Positions 7,458 to 15,037 of a stretch of DNA of 45,956 nucleotides are shown piece after piece. The translations under genes were made by a program, and so were the position numbers. The stretch is from Bradyrhizobium sp. AS23.2. GTDB taxonomy: Bacteria > Pseudomonadota > Alphaproteobacteria > Rhizobiales > Xanthobacteraceae. The notes below the pieces were generated by a model, which saw nothing but the letters and a program-made list of their open reading frames with translations, was not told where the DNA came from and did not search any database. Location of the stretch: contig NZ_LGHM01000107.1 of NCBI RefSeq assembly GCF_001908185.1, positions 1 through 45,956 of the forward strand. The letters run 5' to 3'. Numbering within the stretch: the first letter of the stretch is position 1; every line of letters starts with the position of its first letter.

Positions 7458-8572
7458 ATGATACCCGCATGCCTCTCCGACGACTGGACCCTTTGCCCGG
7501 AGAGAGAGGACATCTCCGCTGAATTCACGCGGTTGCTTGCCGCGGCCCAGGAGGGCGGCGCCACGATCGCGGAATGCCTGATGATCGCGCGGCGGCTCGA
7601 GCGGGATGACGAGCAATCCTGGCATCGCGAATGGAAGAAGCTCGCGCAAGCCAACCGGCAGCGTGCCGAGGCTGCATTCGCGGAGGGCCATCTGGCCACC
7701 GCGCAGCGCAACTGGCTGCGTGCGATGAATTACTACGGCGCGGCCGCGATGCCGCTCGATCAGGCCGACGAGCGCCGCTGGGTTGCGGTGCTCGCGATGC
7801 AGGAATGCGCCCGCCGCTTCGTCGCGGCGCGTAGGCCGGCGGGCGAGGTCGTGACCATACCGTGGGTCGAAGGCCATTCGTTGCAGGGTTACTTCCTGCC
7901 TGCGTCGTCGGCGAACGGACGGGCGCCGACCGTGATCTGCATCGGCGAGCCGGGCATCGCAAGGAAGAGTTCTTGTTCAAGCTCGCGCCGCATGCGCGCG
8001 AACGCGGATTCTCGATGCTTGCGCTGGACCTGCTTGGCGACCGGCGCGACGATTACGCCGACATGCTCCTGCAGCGCCGTGACCTCGAGAGCTCGATTGC
8101 CAGTGTCATGGACTACCTGGAGGCGCGCAGCGACGTCGATTTCGATCGCGTCGCGATCGTGGCCGACGGGTGGGGCTCCTCTTTCGTGGCGCGCGCGGTG
8201 TTGCAGGAGCCGCGGCTCGCCGCGGCCGTCTGCGACGGCGGCTTGTGGGACCTGCACGAACGGTCCTTCTTCGCCAGCCGGTTCGCGATGAGCGACCTCA
8301 GCATCGTCCCGGTGCCGCATTCGCCGCTGATGGCCAGCAGCGTCGACTGTCCGGTGTTGATCACGCTCGGCGAGGACGGCTGGCTCAAGGCCGACCGGGT
8401 GCGCCAGATCGTGCAGAAGTCCCGGCTCGGCGGCTCGGACATCGTGCTGAAGGTGTTCGCCGCGGCGGAGACCGGCGCGGCGCAGGCCCATGCGGACAAT
8501 CCGAGCCTTGCCAACGAATATATCTTCGACTGGCTTGAATCGCGGCTCGGCGCCGCCGGCCGGCGGATCTGA
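7458..8572 (+). pseudogene. Frameshifted alpha/beta hydrolase (FrsA/DHPON hydrolase-like)
   Basis: Two overlapping frames together give one protein of about 371 aa. The first supplies a helical cap domain (HREWKKLAQANRQRAEAAF, then NWLRAMNYYGAAAMPL) and the first core strands up to APTVICIGEPG. The second resumes at HRKEEFLFKLAPHARERGF and runs to DWLESRLG. One missing base near 7960 explains the break. The helical N-terminus followed by the hydrolase core resembles the FrsA and 2,6-dihydropseudooxynicotine hydrolase group. At the nucleophile elbow the sequence is VADGWGSSFVARAV, with glycine where serine is expected, while the acid (LGEDGW) and histidine (QAHADN) regions are recognisable. 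So even a repaired frame may be inactive. The frameshift could be a sequencing error. Confidence 0.7.
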
Positions 8573-8587
8573 GCGCGGGCGCTCGCC

Positions 8588-9094
8588 TCAGAAGTCGAGG
8601 GATATCCTGACGCAGGCCTTTTCGAGCCGCGTCTTCAGCGTCGCGAGCTTGGCAGTGAATTCGGTGAGCTCGTTCTCGTCGAACTCCTGGAAGACGAATT
8701 CGCGGATCGTCTTGTACTGCTCGTTGAGGCTCGCGATGTGCTTCTGGGTCTTTTCGACCAGCGAAAGCCGGACCACCCGGGCATCGGTCGGCGAGGGGCG
8801 CCGGCGGAGCAGGCCCTTCTTCTCAAGGAGCTTGGACTGGGTGGTGACGAACGAGGGATCGACGTGGAGCAGCTTGGAGACCACGTTGACGGGGACGCCG
8901 TCCTCCTTGTCGAGGTCGGAGATCGCCATCAGGATCAGCCATTGCGGACCGCTGATGCCCAGCGTCCTCGCCCAGAACTGACGCAGCTCCTCCAGATACA
9001 TGTTGATCGACGATATCTCCCAGGTGAAACGCCTGATGATATCCAGATTGCCGACGGAGCGGAGGCGCGCTCCTTGTTTCCTCGTCGCGGACAC
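8588..9094 (-). CDS. MarR-family transcriptional regulator (168 aa)
   Basis: A winged-helix regulator. SGPQWLILMAISDLDKEDGV leads into the recognition helix VNVVSKLLHVDPSFVTTQSK, with the wing at KGLLRRRPSPTDARVVRLSL. Long helices at both ends form the dimer interface. I prefer the GTG at 9094 (GGGAG about 7 nt upstream) over ATG codons at 9145 and 9172, which have no ribosome-binding site; the 9172 ATG also lies inside a palindrome. The gene is convergent with the frameshifted hydrolase and divergent from the porin. Two palindromes upstream are candidate operators, so autoregulation is likely. The ligand is unknown. Confidence 0.85.
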   Translation of the reverse strand: MSATRKQGARLRSVGNLDIIRRFTWEISSINMYLEELRQFWARTLGISGPQWLILMAISDLDKEDGVPVNVVSKLLHVDPSFVTTQSKLLEKKGLLRRRPSPTDARVVRLSLVEKTQKHIASLNEQYKTIREFVFQEFDENELTEFTAKLATLKTRLEKACVRISLDF

Positions 9095-9504
9095 AGCGTC
9101 ACTCCCGTGATCTGATTCTTCTAGGCCGGTACCGTGGAGGGCCATAGTCCACGCAAGTCTGCTCTGATGCAAGTGCAGAGCAGGGTAATTGTGTCACTAA
9201 AACTACAAATATTAGCAAGTCAGCCAACTGACTCAGGTGAAGTGTTGCGCTCCGGGCACAGGTTTAGTGAAACCAGTAAGCTGAGCCAATAAACTATTTT
9301 GATTAATGGAATGTCACAGGCATATTGATCCGTGACGGCGGGGGGTACTCGATCGTCCCGTTGCAGGTGGTTCGCTCACGTCCCTCGCGTCTCAGGCGGG
9401 TGTGTCCGAAAGCGCGAAGCGGCTGAGCGGAATTTGAAGAGACGGGGATCTTGGGGGGGCCTCACGGTCCGGTCTCCGTAAAGTGAGCAACTTGGAGGTT
9501 TTAA
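9095..9504. promoter_or_regulatory. Divergent MarR/porin control region with two palindromes
   Basis: This 410-base gap holds no gene. TGCTCTG (9160-9166) and CAGAGCA (9176-9182) form a 23-bp palindrome about 65 bp before the MarR start, the size expected for a MarR dimer site. A second palindrome, AGTCAG-CCAA-CTGACT, lies at 9218-9233. The stretch 9185-9320 is AT-richer than its surroundings and probably contains promoters for both genes. GGAGG at 9493-9497 is the porin ribosome-binding site. Confidence 0.45.
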
Positions 9505-11061
9505 ATGAAAGTGGTGAAGGGCCTTTTGCTCGGCACTGCGGCGGGTCTGATCGCCGTGGGTGGAGCGCAGGCTGCCGATCTTCCGGTCAAGGCCAAGGCG
9601 GTCGAGTACGTGAAGATCTGCACGCTCTACGGTGCGGGTTTCTACTACATCCCGGGCACTGACACCTGCATCAAGCTCGGCGGTTATCTGCGTGCTGAAG
9701 TCGCGCTCAACGCCGGCGGCAACTACAGCGCCCAGTACAACAACGTCTTCGCGGCCAACAACCGCCTGACGAACTACTACTCGATGCGCGCTCGTGAAGA
9801 TCTCAACATCGACACGCGCACCGCCACCGAGTACGGCGTGGTCCGCACCTACTTCGACGCGGTCTTCACCTGGACGACCGGCAACTATGTCGGCACCGGT
9901 TCGGGCTCGGGCGGGACCCAGTACAGCGGCACGCTCGGTCTCAACGCTGCCGGCAACGGCCTCGTCGGTTCGAGCGGCGGTGCGGTCAACGCCACGGACG
10001 GCGGCATCTCGGGCGGTGCGCTCGGCGTCTACTATGCCTTCATCCAGTTTGCCGGCTTCACCATGGGTAAGGCCGTGTCGCAGTTCGACGCGCCGTGGGT
10101 CAACTATCCCGGCAACAACTTCGACCAGCTGGTCGGCGGCAGCGGCAGCACCAACGGCGTTGCCCAGTTCACTTACACGGCCGATTTCGGCCAGGGCGTG
10201 ACGGCCGCGTTCTCGGCGCAGGACCAGACGCAGGTCTTCCAGACCAGCATCTGGAACACCGCCGGCATGTCCACCACCGGCGTCCTTGGTGGTGCCTACG
10301 GCTCGAACAGTCTCGGCGGCACCCGGTCTCCTGACCTCGTCGGCATGGTCCGCGTCGACCAGGCCTGGGGCCTGTTCCAGGCGTCGGTTGCCGCGCACGA
10401 CAACCAGGTTGCCTACTATGGGGCGACCGAGGCGACGGGGCATCCGGAAAACAAGTGGGGCTGGGCCGTTCAGCTCGCTCTGCAGATCAAGAACATCCCG
10501 ACCGGCGCCGGCGACACGATCAACGTGTCGGGCGTCTACACCGAGGGCGCGAGCCGCTACAACTTCCAGGAGCTGGCCGCGACCAGCTACTCGATGTTCG
10601 GCAGCTCGAACGCCGCCTATCAGAGCATCGGCTTTGCCGGCGTGTCTGATGCGGTGTTCGGCCCCAACGGCCAGCTCGAGCTGACCAAGACCTACGGCTT
10701 CCGCGGCGCCTACACCCACAACTGGAGCCCGTTCTGGAACACGGCGCTCTACGGTGCGTGGGCTGCGGTCAACTACAGCGGCACGGCGAAGAGCCTGATC
10801 TGCGGCAGCGCCGCGTTCGCGACCCTGACCGGCACCTGCAACCCGGACTTCAACATCGGCCAGGTGGGTGTCATCACCCGCTGGACGCCGGTGAAGAACC
10901 TGACCTTCTCGGCTGACTTCACCTACAGCCACCTCGACCAGAAGTATTCGGGCGTGATCACGACCGGAGCGCTGACGAGCGTCGCCAAGCCGGCGGCCAC
11001 CTACGAGCTGAAGGACCAGGACACCTACAGCCTTCTGCTGCGCGCCCAGCGCAACTGGTAA
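9505..11061 (+). CDS. Outer-membrane porin, Porin_2 family (518 aa)
   Basis: A general diffusion beta-barrel porin of the alphaproteobacterial Omp2b type. Residues 1-23 are a signal peptide ending AQA before ADLPVKAKA, a start seen in many rhizobial porins. Two cysteines flank the conserved start of the barrel (ICTLYGAGFYYIPGTDTC, then IKLGGYLRAEV). The rest alternates hydrophobic and polar residues, is rich in G, N, S, T and Y, and ends in RAQRNW, an aromatic C-terminus typical of barrel insertion signals. GGAGG lies 8 nt upstream of the ATG, and a strong intrinsic terminator follows at 11087-11118. Codon use is strongly biased, suggesting high expression. Monocistronic. Confidence 0.95.
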   Translation: MKVVKGLLLGTAAGLIAVGGAQAADLPVKAKAVEYVKICTLYGAGFYYIPGTDTCIKLGGYLRAEVALNAGGNYSAQYNNVFAANNRLTNYYSMRAREDLNIDTRTATEYGVVRTYFDAVFTWTTGNYVGTGSGSGGTQYSGTLGLNAAGNGLVGSSGGAVNATDGGISGGALGVYYAFIQFAGFTMGKAVSQFDAPWVNYPGNNFDQLVGGSGSTNGVAQFTYTADFGQGVTAAFSAQDQTQVFQTSIWNTAGMSTTGVLGGAYGSNSLGGTRSPDLVGMVRVDQAWGLFQASVAAHDNQVAYYGATEATGHPENKWGWAVQLALQIKNIPTGAGDTINVSGVYTEGASRYNFQELAATSYSMFGSSNAAYQSIGFAGVSDAVFGPNGQLELTKTYGFRGAYTHNWSPFWNTALYGAWAAVNYSGTAKSLICGSAAFATLTGTCNPDFNIGQVGVITRWTPVKNLTFSADFTYSHLDQKYSGVITTGALTSVAKPAATYELKDQDTYSLLLRAQRNW

Positions 11062-11086
11062 GCCTAAGGTCTTCGGATCTGATGAA

Positions 11087-11118
11087 GCCCCGGCGGAACA
11101 CCGCCGGGGCTTTTTTTT
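11087..11118 (+). terminator. Intrinsic terminator of the porin gene
   Basis: GCCCCGGCGG (11087-11096), loop AACA, then CCGCCGGGGC (11101-11110) form a perfect 10-bp stem followed by eight T residues. It lies 26 bp after the porin stop codon. Confidence 0.95.
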
Positions 11119-11233
11119 AGAGAGCGGCTTTCGGAAAATCCGGCCGGCGGCCTGTGCAGGCAACGAAGACGAGCTATGCGATTCGATCGCCTTCAAACTT
11201 ATTTACTTACCTGAGTTGATCAGCTATATGGTG

Positions 11234-11315
11234 TTCAGCCGATTACGAAAGTCACGGCTCTTAGCTTCATGCTAAGCCTCCAGAAACCTCCGGTGATGCC
11301 CCGCCGGAGGTTTTT
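11234..11315 (+). ncRNA. Candidate small RNA with paired CCTCC motifs and its own terminator
   Basis: Between the porin terminator and gcrA lies a second plus-strand intrinsic terminator with no gene before it: AAACCTCCGG (11284-11293) pairs with CCGGAGGTTT (11304-11313), followed by T. Just upstream is a hairpin, GGCTCTTAGC-TTCAT-GCTAAGCC (11256-11278, two-base bulge). A CTATAT box at 11223-11228 could be a -10 element, though no good -35 is visible. The predicted transcript of about 80 nt would expose CCTCC at 11277-11281 and again in the terminator stem, complementary to Shine-Dalgarno sequences, as in several alphaproteobacterial regulatory RNAs. It could instead be a read-through backup terminator for the porin. 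Confidence 0.45.
11284..11315 (+). terminator. Intrinsic terminator ahead of gcrA (plus strand)
   Basis: A perfect 10-bp stem, AAACCTCCGG with CCGGAGGTTT, has a 10-nt loop and is followed by TT and further T after a C. It ends the candidate small RNA. On the minus strand it would also stop gcrA transcription only weakly, because the A-run side is short. Confidence 0.8.
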
Positions 11316-11332
11316 CATTTGGGGGCGCTGTT

Positions 11333-11809
11333 TCAGCCGCGCATCACACGGGTGCGCGAGTTCGGCCGGTAGGCGAGGCGGCTGTGGCCGGCGCAATAGG
11401 AATGGCCGTCGGGCGCGGTGTTGCCGCAGAAGCAGAAATCCTCCGCACCCGGCGTCGAGATCGGCCAGCGGCAGCGGTTCTCGCCAAGCTCCAGCAACGA
11501 GCAGCGGTTGGCATCGTCGATCGGCGCCGTGACCGCAGGCCCTTCGGTCTCGCCATAGATCGTGGCAAGCATCTCATACTGCAGCCGCGGCACGGCTCTC
11601 CGCGCGCGCGCCGGCGCGAAGCTCCGCTCCAGCTTGCGCTCGTCGCTCGACCCGCCGCGTGTGAGATTCAGTCGGGACAGCTTGCCGATCACGGCGTTGC
11701 GGCTCACGCCGATGTCGGCGGCGATCTCGCGGCAGGAGAGGCCGGCCTCGAAGTACCGCTTCAGAAGTTCAATTCGTTCGTTGGTCCAGGTCGGTGAGAG
11801 AACAGGCAT
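11333..11809 (-). CDS. gcrA: GcrA-family cell cycle regulator (158 aa)
   Basis: GcrA proteins bind sigma-70 domain 2 and CcrM-methylated promoters and control cell-cycle genes in alphaproteobacteria. The N-terminal helix-turn-helix (WTNERIELLKRYFEAGLSCR, then EIAADIGVSRNAVIGKLSRL) and the C-terminal cysteine/histidine region (NRCRWPIS, DFCFCGN, SYCAGHSRLAYRP) are both clear. The linker is shorter than in Caulobacter GcrA, so this may be one of several paralogues rather than the main regulator. The ATG at 11809 is preceded by GGGA. It stands alone on the minus strand. Confidence 0.9.
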   Translation of the reverse strand: MPVLSPTWTNERIELLKRYFEAGLSCREIAADIGVSRNAVIGKLSRLNLTRGGSSDERKLERSFAPARARRAVPRLQYEMLATIYGETEGPAVTAPIDDANRCSLLELGENRCRWPISTPGAEDFCFCGNTAPDGHSYCAGHSRLAYRPNSRTRVMRG

Positions 11810-11880
11810 TGTAACGGTCCCAGGTTGCAGATGTCGGCCATCCGCCTGCGAGATCCGTCCGCCTCACGTTCGGCGCGCGC

Positions 11881-12078
11881 TCACGTCCTCCCATTGTCGC
11901 GAATCGACAGAAGCCCGTCCTTGATGGCGAGACGGATGCCTTCCTCGATCAATGTCCGCGCGACGCCGGGAACGCTGGTGCCGTGGGTGCCCTGTCTCAC
12001 CAGTTTTTCCAGATAGGTGATGGTCGAGAGCGCCAAGGTTACGGGAATGCGGTCAGTCTCGGCTTTTTCGGTGGCCAT
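11881..12078 (-). CDS. Small hypothetical, ribbon-helix-helix-like protein (65 aa)
   Basis: The order of a basic/polar start with a beta-like stretch (IPVTLALSTITYLEKLV), then a turn and a helix (SVPGVARTLIEEGIRLAIKDG) resembles a short ribbon-helix-helix DNA-binding protein, but I cannot name a family. The start at 12078 has only a weak ribosome-binding site (CGGG). It lies 71 bp upstream of gcrA on the same strand and may be co-transcribed with it. Confidence 0.55.
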   Translation of the reverse strand: MATEKAETDRIPVTLALSTITYLEKLVRQGTHGTSVPGVARTLIEEGIRLAIKDGLLSIRDNGRT

Positions 12079-12278
12079 GGCCCGAACGCTAGCCTCTTAC
12101 TCGGGTACATAAAAGTAACGATTAAGACTCTATTTAGGTTCAGGGGTGAGAGTCAAATCCAAGCTGACGTCTCGGTTCAGCCCATTGGAATCGCTTGCGA
12201 AATTGGACGCGATACAGCGCGCCGCGCGGGATACCGAGTGGCGGCGTCGCGTTGACAGGTCAGGGAGGCCGGGTCGGC

Positions 12279-13220
12279 TCAGCCGTGCACGATCGCCTTT
12301 TCGATCATGCAATGGATGCCCTTGGAGCCGTTGACGGTCTGCGTCACCCGCAAATCAGCCGCCAGGCTGCACAGCGTGTAGGCGTCTTCGCGCGACAGGT
12401 TTCGCGTCTCGCCGAGCAGCACGATCATGTCGCGCAGTGCGCGCACCGCGCACTGGTCGAGGTCGGGGTCCATCGCCATGGTCATGTAGTGCGTCGCCGT
12501 CTCGGCGCGGGGATAGTCGAACCGCAGGTCCTTGCGCAGCGTCAGGCGAAAGCGGCCCCGGAGCGCGGTCTCGATCGCGGTAACGCAGACCTCGCCGTCG
12601 CCCTGTACGCCATGGCCGTCGCCGCAGGAGAACAGCGCGCCCGGAACGAACACCGGCAGATACAGTGTCGCACCCGCACCGAGCTCCTTGTTGTCGAGAT
12701 TGCCGCCCATGGCGCGCGGGATCAGCGAGGAGATGCGGCCCCAGGCCGGCGGCGGCGACACGCCCATGACGCCGAAGAACGGCTTGAGGGGCAGGTCGAG
12801 GCCCCATGGCATGCGGCCGACCATCCGCGTCCGGTCCAGCGGGATGTTGAGGATTCGCGTCTCGTGGAAATCGTCGGGCAGGGTGCCGGACAGCGGCTTG
12901 ATCATGTTCCAGCCCCAGTCCTGGCGGAGCTGGACATCGAGGATCTCGACCGCGAGCACGTCGCCGGGTTCGGCACCCTCGACCGCGATGGGGCCGGTGA
13001 GGATGTGACCCGGCAGCATGCGCTCATTTTTGGCATGAACCTCGAACATCTCCGGCGGAATGTGAAACTTGCTGCGGTCGGGCAGCATGTCCGGGCCGCC
13101 GCTGATGGTATCGACCGTCACCTCATCGCCGCTCGCGATGGTGAGGACGGGTTTGAGCGCGGCTTCGAAGAAGCCCCAATGGCAGGTTTCGGGACTTGAA
13201 TGCAGGTGGTGATGGGTCAT
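12279..13220 (-). CDS. Acetamidase/formamidase family protein (313 aa)
   Basis: FmdA/AmdA-type amidohydrolase, expected to release ammonia from formamide, acetamide or related amides in the cytoplasm. The family pattern is visible from the start, THHHLHSSPETCHWGFFEAA, through SGDEVTVDTISGGPDM, HILTGPIAVEGAEPGDVLAV, and the metal-site region GALFSCGDGHGVQGDGEVC. Length fits the family. I chose the ATG at 13220 because the next 12 residues upstream (to 13256) are not family-like, although the ribosome-binding site (GGAC) is modest. It is flanked upstream by a palindromic repeat. It may supply nitrogen, which would fit loosely with glnB-glnA later in the window, but they are far apart. Confidence 0.88.
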   Translation of the reverse strand: MTHHHLHSSPETCHWGFFEAALKPVLTIASGDEVTVDTISGGPDMLPDRSKFHIPPEMFEVHAKNERMLPGHILTGPIAVEGAEPGDVLAVEILDVQLRQDWGWNMIKPLSGTLPDDFHETRILNIPLDRTRMVGRMPWGLDLPLKPFFGVMGVSPPPAWGRISSLIPRAMGGNLDNKELGAGATLYLPVFVPGALFSCGDGHGVQGDGEVCVTAIETALRGRFRLTLRKDLRFDYPRAETATHYMTMAMDPDLDQCAVRALRDMIVLLGETRNLSREDAYTLCSLAADLRVTQTVNGSKGIHCMIEKAIVHG

Positions 13221-13264
13221 TTGCCGCGTCCAATCGGTTTCATCAGAACTCGTCATGAGATCTT

Positions 13265-13340
13265 GTCATTCCCGGGCTTGACCGGGCAATCGATCCTCTT
13301 TCAAGAAGATTTCTGAAGATGGTCGGGCCGGTCAAGCCCG
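13265..13340. repeat. Palindromic repeat, family A (GGGCTTGACCGG arms)
   Basis: GGGCTTGACCGG at 13274-13285 and its exact reverse complement CCGGTCAAGCCC at 13329-13340 bracket a spacer with CAAGAAGATTTCTG. The same core recurs at 20692-20708, where the arrangement GTCAT...GCCCGG...TTGACCGGGCGATCC is seen on the reverse strand. This is a dispersed REP-like element. Confidence 0.75.
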
Positions 13341-13381
13341 TGCGTGCCAAGACGTGCCAGGATCATTCCAGCGAGGCTCCC

Positions 13382-14185
13382 CTGTATTTCGTTCTTTCCA
13401 AGACCCTTGGCGCCGCGCTTCTGCCGATCAATCTCCTGGTCGAGCTCGGAATCCTGTCACTGGTGCTGATGGCGACGCGCTTCGCCGCGCTCGGCCGCAA
13501 GCTTGCCGTGACCACGCTGGTCCTGCTGGCGCTCGCCGCGTTCTCGCCGCTCGGCAATCTTCTGCTTTATCCCTTGGAATCGCGCTTTCCGCCGTGGGAT
13601 CCGTCGCGCGGGGCGCCCGACGGCATCATTGTGCTTGGTGGCTCCGTCGACACCGATCTGTCGGCGGCGCACCGCACGCCAGTGGTTTCGCACGCGGCCG
13701 ATCGCCTGCTGGCGCCGGCCGAGCTCGCGCGCCGCTATCCCAATGCGCGTATTGTCTTCACCGGCGGAACTGCGAACATGGTCTCGACCGAAGCCCGGGA
13801 AGCGGACTACTCCGCACCGATCCTGGAAAGCATCGGCATACCGAAGGAGCGGCTGATCCTCGAACGCGACTCCCGCAACACCTGGGAGAATGCGATCTTC
13901 ACGAAGCAGCTGGTCGCGCCGAAACCAGGCGAACGGTGGCTCCTGGTCACGTCGGCCTTCCACATGCCGCGCTCGATGGGGATATTTCGCAAGGCCGGCT
14001 TCAACGTCGAGGCCTATCCCGTAGACTGGCGGATGGGCGGGCGTGACGATGTTTTCTCCTTCACCAACTATGGCGCAGACGGGCTCGGCAGGACCGACGT
14101 TGCCGTGCGCGAATGGATCGGTCTTTTGACGTATCGTGTCATGGGACGGACCGGCGAGTTGCTTCCGGGACCGGCCAAGGACTAG
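13382..14185 (+). CDS. YdcF/ElyC-like DUF218 membrane protein (267 aa)
   Basis: DUF218 proteins are inner-membrane-anchored, with a soluble Rossmann-like domain linked to cell-envelope carbon or peptidoglycan metabolism. Two N-terminal transmembrane helices (LPINLLVELGILSLVLMATR and LAVTTLVLLALAAFSPLGNL) precede the domain. Its signatures are DGIIVLGGSVD, RIVFTGGTANM, RLILERDSRNTWENA and WLLVTSAFHMPRSMGIF. The longest frame starts with ATG at 13319, but that codon lies inside a dispersed repeat. CTG at 13382 has GAGG six bases upstream and begins at the expected YFVLSKTLGA, so a rare CTG start is my preferred reading; the choice is uncertain. Confidence 0.85.
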   Translation: MYFVLSKTLGAALLPINLLVELGILSLVLMATRFAALGRKLAVTTLVLLALAAFSPLGNLLLYPLESRFPPWDPSRGAPDGIIVLGGSVDTDLSAAHRTPVVSHAADRLLAPAELARRYPNARIVFTGGTANMVSTEAREADYSAPILESIGIPKERLILERDSRNTWENAIFTKQLVAPKPGERWLLVTSAFHMPRSMGIFRKAGFNVEAYPVDWRMGGRDDVFSFTNYGADGLGRTDVAVREWIGLLTYRVMGRTGELLPGPAKD

Positions 14186-14245
14186 AACGAGAGCCGCAAA
14201 ACAAGAACGCAGCACCGGCGCACGATCGCCGGTCCGGAGGACGCC

Positions 14246-15028
14246 ATGCCACAGCAGACTGCCGAGAGGATCGATCTTGCCGGCCTCGTTGCCGATCTCA
14301 ACAGCCTGTTGCGGCTGAAGACGACGGTGATCGGCATGAAGTTGTTCGCGCGCGCTGCGGACATGGAGGCGATCCCGAAGATCCGGCGGCCGAATGCGGT
14401 CCACACCACCGACCAGATCGTCAGCATGGCCTCGCGGCTCGGATGGACCGTCGGCATTACCGGCGACGATCTCGTGGGCGCGCAGTGCCGCGCGGTGATC
14501 GGCCTCGCGCCGCAGGATGAAAAGTGGCTCGCCGGCGAAAACTATGTCGGGGTCTGGCATGGCACCGCCGAAGACGCGCGCAAACGTCAGGAGGCGCTCG
14601 ACGTGGTTCCGTTCGGGCAGTATCAGGCGCTCGCGGTCAGCCCGCTCGCGAGCGGCCGGCTCGATCCGCCCGACATCTGCCTCGTCTATGCGACGCCGGG
14701 ACAGATGATCATCCTGATCAACGGGCTGCAATATACCGGCTACAAGAAATTCGAATGGAGCGTGGTGGGCGAGACCGCCTGCGCGGATTCCTGGGGGCGG
14801 GCGCTCAAGACCGGCGAGCCCAGCCTGTCCTTGCCATGCTATGCCGAACGGCGCTATGGCGGCGTGCCGGACGAGGAGATGCTGATGGCGCTGAAGCCGG
14901 AACATCTCGCCAAGGCGATTGAGGGCATGAAGGCGCTGGCGAAGAACGGCCTGCGCTATCCAATCCCGCCCTATGGTATTCAAAGCGATGTCCGCGCCGG
15001 CATGGGCGTGAGTTACGCAAAGAAATAA
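14246..15028 (+). CDS. DUF169 family protein (260 aa)
   Basis: The sequence has the DUF169 pattern: an N-terminal helix (LVADLNSLLRLKTTVIGMKL), conserved cysteines at GAQCRAVIGL and GETACADSWG, LPCYAERRYGG near the C-terminus, and a glycine-rich middle. The biochemical role of DUF169 is not established; some members sit near oxidoreductases or metal-handling genes, and the cysteines could bind a metal or cluster (inference). GGAGGAC lies just before the ATG. It ends 9 bp before the first of two saccharopine-dehydrogenase-like genes, so the three are probably one transcript. Confidence 0.85.
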   Translation: MPQQTAERIDLAGLVADLNSLLRLKTTVIGMKLFARAADMEAIPKIRRPNAVHTTDQIVSMASRLGWTVGITGDDLVGAQCRAVIGLAPQDEKWLAGENYVGVWHGTAEDARKRQEALDVVPFGQYQALAVSPLASGRLDPPDICLVYATPGQMIILINGLQYTGYKKFEWSVVGETACADSWGRALKTGEPSLSLPCYAERRYGGVPDEEMLMALKPEHLAKAIEGMKALAKNGLRYPIPPYGIQSDVRAGMGVSYAKK

Positions 15029-15037
15029 AGGTCGATC

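Noticed and set aside
9376..11196. 606-aa minus-strand open frame opposite the porin
   Set aside because: Antisense of a strongly biased porin gene; composition is R/A/V/G-rich with no motif or start signal.
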